Source of the DNA: an uncultured Clostridia bacterium
GTDB lineage: Bacteria; Bacillota; Clostridia; Lachnospirales; Lachnospiraceae
Direction: 5' to 3'
Assembly (NCBI GenBank): GCA_947304065.1
Contig: CAMZAI010000002.1
Coordinates: 1 to 35,825, forward strand
Length of the DNA stretch: 35,825 nt
Under the pieces are notes generated by a model. It saw only the letters and a list, made by a program, of their open reading frames with translations, was not told the origin of the DNA and did no database searches. Position numbers and translations under genes: made by a program. Below are positions 16,175-24,889 of the stretch, piece after piece (within the stretch, counting starts at the first letter, position 1; every line of letters begins with the position of its first letter).

Positions 16175-16924
16175 TCAGTCGAGTTCAAACATGATCACCG
16201 AAAGGATCGCAAGACCTGCGGTCTCGGTGCGGAGTATCCTTCTTCCGAGGCTAATGCATTTAAAGCCGGCTTCTATCGCCTGTTCGATCTCGCTTTCTTC
16301 AAAGCCGCCCTCGGGTCCGATAAAGATACCGACCGAACGCTTTCCGTGCAGGTCTCTTACAACCGACCTGGAATTCTCCATTCCGCACTCGGAACTGTCG
16401 GCGTTCTCATAGGGGATCAGGTTCACATCAAGCGTCTTCGCGTATTCCAGCGCCTGCCTGAAATTCATTACCTCGACGATCTCCGGTATAATGCCTCTCC
16501 CGGACTGCTTCGCAGCGCTTTCCGCAATGCTCTGCCAGCGCTCAAGCTTTCGCGCTTCCTTCTTCGCATCGTCAAGTTTTACGATCACGCGCTTTGTCAT
16601 CACAGGGATTATCTCGTATACGCCGAGCTCTACGGCCTTCTGGATGATCAGCTCCATCTTGTCCTTTTTCGGCATCCCCTGGAAAAGGTAGATCTTCGTA
16701 TCAAGCTCAGCCTTCGAGCCGAAGCTCTCAAGGATATCCGCGATCACGGTATCACGTTCAAACGACGCGATCCTGCAGTAATGGTCCGTTCCTTCGCCGT
16801 CGCAGACGATCAGCTCCTCGCCCGGCTTCATGCGGAGCACATTCTTAATGTGATTCACATCTTCACCGGTCAATGTGATCTGCGTCTCTGAAATATTCGA
16901 TCTTTCGGTGTAAAAATGATACAT
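16175..16924 (-). CDS. rsmE: 16S rRNA m3U1498 methyltransferase RsmE
   Basis: A SPOUT-class (trefoil knot) methyltransferase. It shows HHxKNVLR-like NHIKNVLRMKPGE near the start, PKKDKMELIIQKAVELGV, ERWQSIAESAAKQSGR, and the knot motifs IFIGPEGGFEESEIE and LGRRILRTETAGLAIL. The ATG at 16924 overlaps the prmA stop by one base (TAATG) with GAGG 8 bases upstream, so it is translationally coupled. A longer frame from 16954 would sit inside prmA. The length of 249 residues is standard. Confidence 0.93.
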   Translation of the reverse strand: MYHFYTERSNISETQITLTGEDVNHIKNVLRMKPGEELIVCDGEGTDHYCRIASFERDTVIADILESFGSKAELDTKIYLFQGMPKKDKMELIIQKAVELGVYEIIPVMTKRVIVKLDDAKKEARKLERWQSIAESAAKQSGRGIIPEIVEVMNFRQALEYAKTLDVNLIPYENADSSECGMENSRSVVRDLHGKRSVGIFIGPEGGFEESEIEQAIEAGFKCISLGRRILRTETAGLAILSVIMFELD

Positions 16925-17913
16925 TATTTCTTCCTCACGGTAAAGCTGACCCAATCCTTCATCCTGTTCACTTCGACGATCTCAAAGTCATTCTTAAGGA
17001 GAGCTGCGCGTACGTCTTCCTCTGCAGTATTGATGATACCGGAGCTGATGAAGTAAGCTCCGGGCTTCATAAACCTGCCGGCGATATCGCTCAAAGGAAT
17101 GATAACGGGCGCAAGGATGTTCGCAACAACGACGTCATAATCCACGCCTATCTCTTCGCAGAGCGCCTCATCCTCGAGCACATTGCCCGTCGCGAAGCAT
17201 ATCTGGTCGTCGAGCAGTTCGATATCGGCGGGAGACGCATAAAATGCGGTCAGATCGTTCGTGTCCGCGTTCTCCACGCTGGTCCTTACGGCGTTGTCAT
17301 CGACGTCAATACCGATCGCGCCCCAAGCTCCGAGCTTCATGCCTACGATTGACAGAATACCGCTTCCGCAGCCTATATCGAGCAGCCTGTCGCCCTTTTT
17401 GAGATACTTCTTAAGTCCCAGGATGCAGAGCTTCGTGGTCTCATGCGCGCCCGTTCCGAATGCGGTGCCCGGGTCGATCTCGATCACGAGATCGTCTTCC
17501 TTCGCGTCCGTCAGTTCTTCCCATGTGGGCTTGATAACTATCGAATCATCCACCCTGAAAGGCTTGAAAAACTGCTTCCAGTTATTGATCCAGTCCTTGT
17601 CCTCGGTCTCCGAAAGGATCACCTTCATCGAGCCGAAATCGCAGAACTCCGCGTACCGGGCTGCCGTCTGCTTTATCGCCTCTCCGATCGCCGCAGCGTC
17701 GGCGTCCTCATCGATATAGAAATGCACCTTTGCGCTGCCGTCATCGGGCGGAAGCTCGGGCAGGATATCGATGAACATGCTCTTTTTTTCCTCTTCGGTC
17801 AGAGGAACATTGTCCTCGATCTCGAAACCCTCAAGACCGAGCTCGTCGGCGATCGCGCCCATATAATCAAGCGCTTCTGTCGTAGTCTCTAATGTAAGCT
17901 TTTTCCATTTCAT
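16924..17913 (-). CDS. prmA: Ribosomal protein L11 methyltransferase PrmA
   Basis: A SAM-dependent trimethylation enzyme of ribosomal protein L11. The 329 residues comprise an N-terminal substrate-binding domain (KWKKLTLETTTEALDYMGAI), then IEIDPGTAFGTGAHETTKLC, motif I LLDIGCGSGILSIVGMKLGA, GIDVDDNAV and the catalytic region VVVANILAPVII. An insertion relative to E. coli PrmA is common in Clostridia. AGGAG lies 7 bases before the ATG. dnaJ-prmA-rsmE is the usual order in Bacillota, but here three extra genes separate dnaJ from prmA. Confidence 0.93.
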   Translation of the reverse strand: MKWKKLTLETTTEALDYMGAIADELGLEGFEIEDNVPLTEEEKKSMFIDILPELPPDDGSAKVHFYIDEDADAAAIGEAIKQTAARYAEFCDFGSMKVILSETEDKDWINNWKQFFKPFRVDDSIVIKPTWEELTDAKEDDLVIEIDPGTAFGTGAHETTKLCILGLKKYLKKGDRLLDIGCGSGILSIVGMKLGAWGAIGIDVDDNAVRTSVENADTNDLTAFYASPADIELLDDQICFATGNVLEDEALCEEIGVDYDVVVANILAPVIIPLSDIAGRFMKPGAYFISSGIINTAEEDVRAALLKNDFEIVEVNRMKDWVSFTVRKK

Positions 17914-17967
17914 GGCATTCTCCTGATCAGGACCTGCTTTCGGCCGGCCCCTAAGGCTCCTGAAAGA

Positions 17968-19488
17968 TCACTCTGCGGTCGTACCTTCTTCGCCTTCTTC
18001 AAGGCTCTCGTCCACAATGTATCTTAAATACTTCTGCCTCTCCACGCCGAGCATATAATTCCCGTTCGCCTCGAGCAGCGCGCCGTTCTCATCGTTTGAT
18101 ACAAGCGTATATTTTCCTGCGCCCGTGAGCACATCCTCTCTGGCGGGATCGCTCTCATAGACGGATTTCTCCGCAACGTAGAAATTAAAATCGTTGATAT
18201 CCGCATCGGAGGCAATGAGCACCTCTATGCAGGGCCTTGATGCGTCGTCTCCGAAGGCCGCCTCGGAAACGGTGATGCCTTCGATTGATTCAACTCCGAG
18301 ACGCTCGGCGTAATAAGCCTCCGCGAGATAATCCTCGTACATCTTATCCTTGTAGCCGCGCTCGTAATTGATGCCGGTCTCTGAAAGATCATAGCCGTAA
18401 TATTCCTTGATCAGGTTCCAGAAGAAGCCGGGAGTCAGTTCTTCGGTATTCAGATCGTGAACAACGTCAAAGCAGTCGCGCATCGTATTCTTCGAATAAT
18501 TGTAGCTTCTTACATAGCCGAACATCGTCATGGTGTAGAGCACCTGGAGCGAAGGGCTGGCCTGAACATGCGCGAATGTAAGATAAGGCGACAAAAATGC
18601 CTGAACGGGAGCGTCGAACATCAGCTTCGGATTCTCCATAACGGATTTGATCATATCCTCAACAAACGCCTCGCCTGCCTTGTCAAAATTGATCCATACA
18701 GCGGTCCAGAGCGTCTTGTCGGTGAACTCCTTCGGGCAGGTTCCCGCCTCGGTAAGTCCGCCTTCGATCGCTTTCGCGGCTTCCGCTCTTACAGATTCGG
18801 GCACCTGAGTGTTATACGCGCGCATTCCGTAAATGTCAAGTCCTCCGAGTCCCATGGCTCCGTCATATCCGATATCCGAGAGCGTATAAAGCGAGAAGAT
18901 CACATCGTCTGCGGTAACGGGCGTTCCGTCGGCAAAGGTCAGGCCTTCCTTCAGAACGATCGTATATTTGTCGTAGGTCTTATCATCGGCGGGATCGGCA
19001 TCGGCCTCGCCTTCCGCGGCCTCATCTCCGGTCCCGGGCTTAACGCCCTCATCGGTCTTTACGATCGAGTAAGCGATGCAGGGATAATCGATACCTGCGC
19101 GGATCTTGCCGTTCTCATCGATGTCAAACAGGCGCACCTGTGTCTGATCCACGATCTCGAGTTCCTTCTCTTCCGTGCTGTAGAACGGGTTAAGCTTTAC
19201 CCAGGCTGCAGCGCCCGAAACGACCTGCTCGCCCTCTTCTTCAGCTGTACGGCTGAGTTCCTCCGCAGATACTCTGGTCAGAGGCATGTCGACGATCGGA
19301 GTGGGCGTGGGTATGGGAGTCGCTGTGGGAGCAACTGTAGGCGTCGCTTTGGCAGATACGCCAGGAGTGACCGAGGGCGTCGCGTCAATCGGCGTCGAAG
19401 TGTGCTTGCATCCGAATGCGAGCAATGCCGCCATGACGACCGCCACGGCGAGCACTATCCTTTTGGGATATAAAGTTTTCTTGTTCAT
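17968..19488 (-). CDS. Orphan family 5 (oligopeptide-type) solute-binding lipoprotein
   Basis: A 506-residue lipoprotein: signal peptide with lipobox LLAFGC (C27), a Thr/Pro-rich linker (about residues 28-68) and a binding domain. YTIVLKEGLTFADGTPVTADDVIFSL is the hallmark region of SBP_bac_5 proteins (key residues: the FADGTPVTADDV segment). The part before it is divergent and has an acidic insertion (EAAEGEADADPADD). No permease or ATPase genes are adjacent, so it is not a normal transporter operon; it might use a distant Opp system or be a sensor partner of the GGDEF protein whose stop lies 52 bases upstream. AAAGG lies 8 bases before the ATG. Confidence 0.8.
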   Translation of the reverse strand: MNKKTLYPKRIVLAVAVVMAALLAFGCKHTSTPIDATPSVTPGVSAKATPTVAPTATPIPTPTPIVDMPLTRVSAEELSRTAEEEGEQVVSGAAAWVKLNPFYSTEEKELEIVDQTQVRLFDIDENGKIRAGIDYPCIAYSIVKTDEGVKPGTGDEAAEGEADADPADDKTYDKYTIVLKEGLTFADGTPVTADDVIFSLYTLSDIGYDGAMGLGGLDIYGMRAYNTQVPESVRAEAAKAIEGGLTEAGTCPKEFTDKTLWTAVWINFDKAGEAFVEDMIKSVMENPKLMFDAPVQAFLSPYLTFAHVQASPSLQVLYTMTMFGYVRSYNYSKNTMRDCFDVVHDLNTEELTPGFFWNLIKEYYGYDLSETGINYERGYKDKMYEDYLAEAYYAERLGVESIEGITVSEAAFGDDASRPCIEVLIASDADINDFNFYVAEKSVYESDPAREDVLTGAGKYTLVSNDENGALLEANGNYMLGVERQKYLRYIVDESLEEGEEGTTAE

Positions 19489-19540
19489 GTTTCTTGCCTT
19501 TCATACGGACCTGCAAGGTCCTTTTAACATTTATGTCAGA

Positions 19541-20896
19541 TCACCGTCTGTGTCTTCTGTCATTATGACTCAGGTAATACTGTTTTTTGTCTGAATACAT
19601 CTCATTATCGGCACGGCTGAATACATCCTGATGAGACTTGTCCCTGCCGGGAGTATAGATCGCATAGCCCTTCGAAACGGCTATCTCGGGGAGTCCGTCG
19701 CTCCTGTCCTGCATTGCGAGCACGCCTTCGAACTTGTTCATCAGACGCTCTATCGTGGGCCGGTCGCATTTCAGGTCCACGACAAATTCGTCGCCGCCGA
19801 TCCTGAATACCCTGTAGCCCTCAAATGCTGACGTAAGAAGCCTGGCAACCTTAATAATGGCCATATCTCCGCGCTCATGACCCTGCTCGTCGTTGATGTC
19901 CTTAAGTCCGTTTATATCGAACATGGCTACGCAGAAATCCGCAGTCCCGTTCTCGATCTCCTGATCGAGCAGATGAATATGCTCAAGATAAGCGGTCCTG
20001 TTCTCGAGTCCGGTCAGGCCGTCCCTGTACGCCTTGGCGCGCACATACCCTATCTGCCTGCTCATGTACATCTGAAGGGCCCTGATCTTGTCGCCCATCC
20101 GGAAAATGTCGTCGTCCGAGCCTTTGCGCTCGCCGGTGAATTCCTTGAGCAGTTCGGTACCGCCCTCAAAGACCGATTCGGTCGTAAGCTCGTTCGCCAG
20201 CGTTTCGATACCGTCCGTAAGACTGTTCAGTTCGTCGTATACCATACTGAAACGCTTTCTGAAACGGTACGCAACAACGAGCACCACAAGAATGCCCGCA
20301 AACAGCGATACGGAGCTGATCATGAGGATCGTCCGGAAGTAAACCTTCATCTTTTCTTCATACCAGTCAGCCGAAAAATCAACAGCCACTATACCGCCGA
20401 CATTCCCCTTCGAATCGAACACGGGGGAATAAGCGCTGTAAAAGCGTCCCCATCTGTCCTCATACGCTATCTTGTCAACAGAGGACGTACCGAGACTGGC
20501 CTCATAGAGTGCATCCGTAAATACGATAGGTTCGCCGAACTCAGCCGGATCTGAGACAGTCGGATCGAGCGTGATAACGAAATTCTTATTGCCGAGATCA
20601 CGTATGCAGTATATGTATGAAAGCTCGATATTGTCCTGATAGTACGTGAGCGTTCTCATGATATTCCGATACTCGGGCGTATTCTCGTCTTCCGCCGTGA
20701 TGGTGCCCAGAATATCTCCGTCTATCATATCCGCCGCAGTGTTGGACACATCGAGCATTCTGTCACGGATCAGAGACTTCAGCGCATCCGACGACTGCAA
20801 TGCCAGCACGATGCCCAGCGTGGCGTTTACTATCAACAGGAATGAGCAGACAATTATAATATATAAGCTTGTTCTGCCGATCTTGTTTTTGATCAT
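19541..20896 (-). CDS. Membrane diguanylate cyclase with extracytoplasmic sensor domain
   Basis: 451 residues. A transmembrane helix (about 10-33) is followed by an extracytoplasmic Cache-like domain (about 35-185), a second helix (MISSVSLFAGILVVLVVAYRF), a coiled signalling linker, and a GGDEF domain starting at YRDGLTGLENRTAYLEH. The active-site motif is intact (FRIGGDEFVVDL), as are DINGLKDINDEQGHERGD and SKGYAIYTP, so cyclic di-GMP synthesis is expected. The RxxD inhibitory site normally five residues before GGDEF is absent. GGAGGAG precedes the ATG. It sits inside the heat-shock/ribosome-modification run, between the GTPase-nuclease and the lipoprotein. Confidence 0.88.
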   Translation of the reverse strand: MIKNKIGRTSLYIIIVCSFLLIVNATLGIVLALQSSDALKSLIRDRMLDVSNTAADMIDGDILGTITAEDENTPEYRNIMRTLTYYQDNIELSYIYCIRDLGNKNFVITLDPTVSDPAEFGEPIVFTDALYEASLGTSSVDKIAYEDRWGRFYSAYSPVFDSKGNVGGIVAVDFSADWYEEKMKVYFRTILMISSVSLFAGILVVLVVAYRFRKRFSMVYDELNSLTDGIETLANELTTESVFEGGTELLKEFTGERKGSDDDIFRMGDKIRALQMYMSRQIGYVRAKAYRDGLTGLENRTAYLEHIHLLDQEIENGTADFCVAMFDINGLKDINDEQGHERGDMAIIKVARLLTSAFEGYRVFRIGGDEFVVDLKCDRPTIERLMNKFEGVLAMQDRSDGLPEIAVSKGYAIYTPGRDKSHQDVFSRADNEMYSDKKQYYLSHNDRRHRR

Positions 20897-20939
20897 ATCT
20901 CCTCCGGCTGTTAATGTATGCTGATTAATACGACTTACT

Positions 20940-20948
20940 ATTATAACA
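20940..20948 (-). promoter_or_regulatory. Candidate extended -10 for the GGDEF gene
   Basis: Minus strand TGT-TATAAT spans the stop codon of the GTPase-nuclease gene, with a start predicted near 20933, 37 bases before the GGDEF ATG. No good -35 exists, and the bases also encode the last codons of the upstream gene, so this is tentative. Confidence 0.3.
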
Positions 20949-23718
20949 TATCTTTCAGTCCTGTGCCTATCGAATTTATTTTTCCGGAATTAATGATAGA
21001 TCCGGTCACGCGTCCAAGGGCTTTCACATCCTCTAACAGGTCATTCGCCGTAACAAGCCGGCAGCCCGCTCCGCGGATGATGATCTGCTCGAGGCCGTCG
21101 GAGGTGGCCACGCTGATATCCGTCTGCTTCGCGTTCTCGTGCGCAAAACGCTCTATGAACTTATCCGCGGTCTCGGCCTCCTTCGTATAGACAACTATGA
21201 TATTATGATGCCTGAAAAACTCGGTCGGATGGCCTTTTACACGGTACGCGTCGTATATTACGATCACCTTGCAGCCTTTCTGCGCCTGGTAATCGCAGAG
21301 AATGTCGTTAAGACGCTCCCTCGCACCGTCCACGTTGTCCTTCGTAAGCTCCGAGAGCTCCGGCCATTTGAAAATGATATTGTAGCCGTCGACCAGAAGG
21401 TATTTATCCTTCATGTCGAACGGATTCATAAACCGCTTCAGGCCGCTCGCATCGCTGCTCTTGCCGCTTTGTGCCGCGCCGGTTCCGCCCGCGGACGCCT
21501 TTTCTGCTTTATAATCCCGGTAAGCAGCGGCGCTGTCAGCTCTTTTATGTTTTCTGAACGGATTCCTGTAGGTCTTCTCTCTCTTGTTCGCGTGAGAGGT
21601 TTTGGCAATGATCGCGTCGATCTCATCGGTCCCGATCGGAGGTGCTTCACCCGCATGCGAGACAAAATTGATCGGCATCATCTGCTCGGGATCGGTCTCG
21701 GATACCAGCTCTCCGGTATCCTGGTCCCAGTCGAGATGCTTATAGCTGTCGACATCGTTCCACTCAACGACAAAGCCGGCTCCGTGCGCGCAGAATACCG
21801 ATGACGAGGGATTGCGCAGATCTGCCTCGGGCACATAACCCGACGCCGCGACAACCTCATCGGTATTGTGGCAGGGCAGATATCCGTAAAATGAAAGATA
21901 AACGCTTCCCAGACCGCCCGTATAGGCTGCGACTTCCTTCGAATAGCCCTGCATCAGCGCTGCGGGCGCGATACCGGTAAGTCCAACCATATCGTCCGCG
22001 CCGACCTCGTACTGCGAAGTAATCCTTCCGCAGCGCGCCTCGACATCTGTCATCGCCCTTCCGCAGTTTACGCGCGGAAGCTCTATCGTGATCTCGTAAT
22101 AAGGCTCAAGGAGCACGCATTTGCCTTCTGTACGGGCCCTCATAAGTCCCTGACGTATGGCGCGGTAGGTCGACTGTCTGAAATCTCCGCCCTCGGTATG
22201 TTTTAAATGCGATCTTCCGGCCACGAGCGCGATGTTCACATCGGTCAGCTCCGCTCCGGTCAGCACTCCCTTATGCTTCTTTTCGAAAATATGCGTAAAT
22301 ATGAGCCTCTGCCAGTTCAGCTCCAGGAAATTCGTTGAAACGCGCGATTCCGCGCCGATCCCGGATCCCCGCTCCGCGGGTTCGATCAGCAGCTGTACCT
22401 CGGCGTAATGGCGCAGCGGTTCGAAATGTCCGACGCCCAGCACAGGTTCGGAAACAGTCTCTTTATAGAGCACGCTTCCCCTGTCAAAATCCACGTCCTC
22501 TCCGAAGCGGTCCATCAGCTGCCTCTTCAAAATCTCCAGCTGGATCTCGCCCATGATCCTGATCTGCAGTTCCCCGAGTTCCGCGTTCCAGGCGATGCTC
22601 AGAGTAGGATCCTCTTCCTCGAGCTGCCTGAACTTCGGCAGGAGTCTCTGCAGGGCCGAACGGTCACGCGCAAGGACCTTATATGTCATTACGGGTACGA
22701 TATCATTGGCTGCGAGTTCTTCCTCGCTGCCGAGTCCCTGTCCGGGATAAGTGGCGGTAAGGCCGAGCACCGCAACTACCATGCCCTGCTCCGCCGCATC
22801 TGCCGTATCGTATTTCTCGCCGGAATAAACCCTGATCTGCGTGATCTTCTCATTATACTCAACAGCTTCCGCCTCAGGTGTTTCTTCCGTGGGCTTACGT
22901 AAAAGCAAAGGCTCTTCTTTTACAGCCTCGTAAGTGATCACGTCCCGGTTCTTTAAGACTCCGCCCGTGATCTTCATATATGTCAGCCTGTTCCCGTCGG
23001 TATCGCGTCCGATCTTGTACACGCGCGCACCGAAAGCATCCTCGGGATAAGGAACGGGCGCAAATCTTGCCAGTCCGTCGAGGAATTCATCGACTCCGTC
23101 GAGTTTCAGCGCAGAGCCGTAAAAGCACGGAAAAAGCTTCCTCTCGCCGATCAGCGCACGGACCGTATCGTCCGTGAGTTTCCCGGTCTCCAAGAAGCTT
23201 TCCATCACGTCTTCATCGCACAGAGCTATCTTCTCATCCAGCTCATCCGCCGCAAAATCGACGCATCCGTCCGAAAGCCTGCCCTCGAGCTGAGCCTGCA
23301 GCGCGTCCTTATCGCAGCCCTCGCGGTCCATCTTGTTGACGAAGATGAAGGTAGGGATGTCATAGTGATCGAGCAGCTTCCAGAGCGTACGCGTATGCGC
23401 CTGAATGCCGTCCGTTCCGCTGATTACAAGGATAGCCGCGTCGAGCACCGAAAGAGCTCTCTCGGTCTCCGTGGAAAAATCCACGTGCCCGGGCGTATCG
23501 ATCAGCGTGAATTCTGCGTCTCCGCGCGTAAATACGGCCTGCTTCGAGAAAATAGTAATTCCCCGTTCACGTTCGAGGGCATAATTATCAAGGAAGGCGT
23601 CTTTTTTATCGACTCTTCCCAGCCTGCGGATCCTGTCGCATTTGTACAGGATTGCTTCGGATAATGTCGTCTTGCCCGCATCAACATGAGCGAGGATTCC
23701 TATTACAAGTCTGTGCAT
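20941..23718 (-). CDS. EF-G/TetM-like translational GTPase fused to a Rae1/YacP-type NYN nuclease
   Basis: 925 residues. Residues 1-~690 are a TetM/EF-G-type ribosomal GTPase: G1 AHVDAGKT (10-17), G2 RERGITI (50-56), G3 DTPGH (74-78), G4 NKMD (128-131), then domains II-V. After a basic, Gly/Ser-rich linker (about 690-765), residues 769-~900 form a PIN-like NYN_YacP domain with the expected acidic residues: D777 (LLVDGYN), D823 (IYDAY), E849 and D852 (ETAD), D874 (ATSDGLEQ). B. subtilis Rae1, the free-standing form, cuts mRNA in the ribosomal A site. The tip loops that in TetM/TetO read PADFRM and YAPQEYLS are replaced here (GGDFRQ, ELPRVNCG), so tetracycline protection is doubtful. Starts 3 bases after dnaJ with a poor ribosome binding site, implying coupling. 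Confidence 0.88.
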   Translation of the reverse strand: MHRLVIGILAHVDAGKTTLSEAILYKCDRIRRLGRVDKKDAFLDNYALERERGITIFSKQAVFTRGDAEFTLIDTPGHVDFSTETERALSVLDAAILVISGTDGIQAHTRTLWKLLDHYDIPTFIFVNKMDREGCDKDALQAQLEGRLSDGCVDFAADELDEKIALCDEDVMESFLETGKLTDDTVRALIGERKLFPCFYGSALKLDGVDEFLDGLARFAPVPYPEDAFGARVYKIGRDTDGNRLTYMKITGGVLKNRDVITYEAVKEEPLLLRKPTEETPEAEAVEYNEKITQIRVYSGEKYDTADAAEQGMVVAVLGLTATYPGQGLGSEEELAANDIVPVMTYKVLARDRSALQRLLPKFRQLEEEDPTLSIAWNAELGELQIRIMGEIQLEILKRQLMDRFGEDVDFDRGSVLYKETVSEPVLGVGHFEPLRHYAEVQLLIEPAERGSGIGAESRVSTNFLELNWQRLIFTHIFEKKHKGVLTGAELTDVNIALVAGRSHLKHTEGGDFRQSTYRAIRQGLMRARTEGKCVLLEPYYEITIELPRVNCGRAMTDVEARCGRITSQYEVGADDMVGLTGIAPAALMQGYSKEVAAYTGGLGSVYLSFYGYLPCHNTDEVVAASGYVPEADLRNPSSSVFCAHGAGFVVEWNDVDSYKHLDWDQDTGELVSETDPEQMMPINFVSHAGEAPPIGTDEIDAIIAKTSHANKREKTYRNPFRKHKRADSAAAYRDYKAEKASAGGTGAAQSGKSSDASGLKRFMNPFDMKDKYLLVDGYNIIFKWPELSELTKDNVDGARERLNDILCDYQAQKGCKVIVIYDAYRVKGHPTEFFRHHNIIVVYTKEAETADKFIERFAHENAKQTDISVATSDGLEQIIIRGAGCRLVTANDLLEDVKALGRVTGSIINSGKINSIGTGLKDML

Positions 23719-23721
23719 ATA

Positions 23722-24843
23722 TTATTTAAAAAATCTCTTTTTCTTTCCTTCCTCGGGTCCGGCGCTTCCGCCCATAGCCTCGTCGAACTTCTTCAGGAGT
23801 TCCTTCTGCTCGGAATTGAGCTTGGTGGGAACCTGAACAATGAGGGTTACGTAATGGTCGCCCCTTACGTTCTTGTCGCGTACCGAAGGAACGCCCTTGC
23901 CCTTAAGCCTGATCCTGGTCTCGGTCTGTGTTCCGGGCTTTACGTCATAGATCACATCGCCGTCGATCGTGGATATCCTGATCTCTCCGCCGAGAGCCGC
24001 AGTAGCGAAGCTCATCGGAGCAGTGGAGTAAATGTCCATTCCGTCACGCTGGAAAATAGGATGGTCGCTTACGCTGACCTCAACGTACAGATCGCCTCTG
24101 GGTCCGCCGTTCTCGCCGGGCTCACCCTTCCCTGAAATACGGATGCTCTGGCCGTCGTCGATACCTGCGGGTACGGAAACCTGGATCTTTTTGCGCCTCG
24201 AGATATATCCCGAGCCGTAGCAGTTCGGGCACTTATCCTTGATGATCTTACCTGTGCCGCGGCAGTCCGGGCATGCCTGAATGCTCCTGGTCATGCCGAA
24301 AAGAGTCTGCTGCGTGTACGCAACCTGTCCCTTACCGCCGCACTTCGAGCATGTGGTGGCGCTGGTGCCGGGCTTTGCGCCTGTTCCGTGACAGTTCTCG
24401 CACTCTTCCTTCAGCGTGATCTCGAGCTCCTTATCGACGCCCTTCATGGCCTCGTCAAAGGTGATCCTTATGCGTGCGCGAAGATTTGCGCCCTTCTGGG
24501 GACCTGTGGGATTACGTCTGGCTCCTCCGCCGAACATACCTCCGAACAGATCTCCGAACAGGTCGGTGAAGTCCATGCCGTTGAAGTCAAATCCACCGCC
24601 GCCCATGCCTCCGTTTTCGAAGGCCTGATGTCCGAACTGGTCGTACTGACGGCGCTTATCGGGATCCGAAAGCACAGCGTACGCCTCTCCGACCTCTTTG
24701 AACTTTTCCTCGGCGGTCTTATCACCCGGGTTTGCGTCGGGATGATACTTTTTGCCGAGGGTCCTGTAGGCCTTTTTAATTTCATCGGCCGACGCGTCTC
24801 TCGAGACACCGAGGACCTCATAATAATCTCTTTTCTCTGCCAT
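23722..24843 (-). CDS. dnaJ: Chaperone DnaJ (Hsp40)
   Basis: A type I J-protein of 373 residues that stimulates DnaK ATPase and delivers clients. The J domain has HPD at 34-36 and is followed by a Gly/Phe-rich region ([15 protein letters not shown]). Four zinc-binding repeats follow ([32 protein letters not shown]) and a C-terminal substrate domain ends in [18 protein letters not shown] lies 9 bases before the ATG. It follows dnaK by 146 bases containing two hairpins, and directly precedes the GTPase-nuclease fusion. Confidence 0.97.
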   Translation of the reverse strand: MAEKRDYYEVLGVSRDASADEIKKAYRTLGKKYHPDANPGDKTAEEKFKEVGEAYAVLSDPDKRRQYDQFGHQAFENGGMGGGGFDFNGMDFTDLFGDLFGGMFGGGARRNPTGPQKGANLRARIRITFDEAMKGVDKELEITLKEECENCHGTGAKPGTSATTCSKCGGKGQVAYTQQTLFGMTRSIQACPDCRGTGKIIKDKCPNCYGSGYISRRKKIQVSVPAGIDDGQSIRISGKGEPGENGGPRGDLYVEVSVSDHPIFQRDGMDIYSTAPMSFATAALGGEIRISTIDGDVIYDVKPGTQTETRIRLKGKGVPSVRDKNVRGDHYVTLIVQVPTKLNSEQKELLKKFDEAMGGSAGPEEGKKKRFFK

Positions 24844-24860
24844 AATGTTCTATCCTTTTC

Positions 24861-24889
24861 CCCGTGCAAAGCTGTCTTCGATGCACGGG
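24861..24889 (-). promoter_or_regulatory. Hairpin in the dnaK-dnaJ spacer next to the dnaJ ribosome binding site
   Basis: CCCGTGCA (24882-24889 on the minus strand) pairs with TGCACGGG (24861-24868), 8 bp with a 13-nt loop, ending 2-3 bases before the AAAGGA of dnaJ. A second stem, TGGGGC/GCCCCA (24928-24933 with 24911-24916), lies upstream. There is no T-run, so these are more likely mRNA processing or stability elements than terminators. Confidence 0.45.

Noticed and set aside
18457-19473. 338-codon plus-strand frame opposite the solute-binding lipoprotein
   Set aside because: The lipoprotein frame has a signal peptide, lipobox and family signature; the opposite frame shows Arg/His/Ile-rich sequence without any recognisable feature.
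19507-19521. GGACCT-GCA-AGGTCC hairpin followed by TTTT on the plus strand
   Set aside because: It looks like a small terminator but no plus-strand gene ends there, the stem is only 6 bp, and on the minus strand it lacks a T-run.
20941-23718. Tetracycline resistance gene
   Set aside because: The GTPase resembles TetM overall, but the loops that remove the drug differ, it is fused to a nuclease, and it lies in a housekeeping operon without mobile elements.
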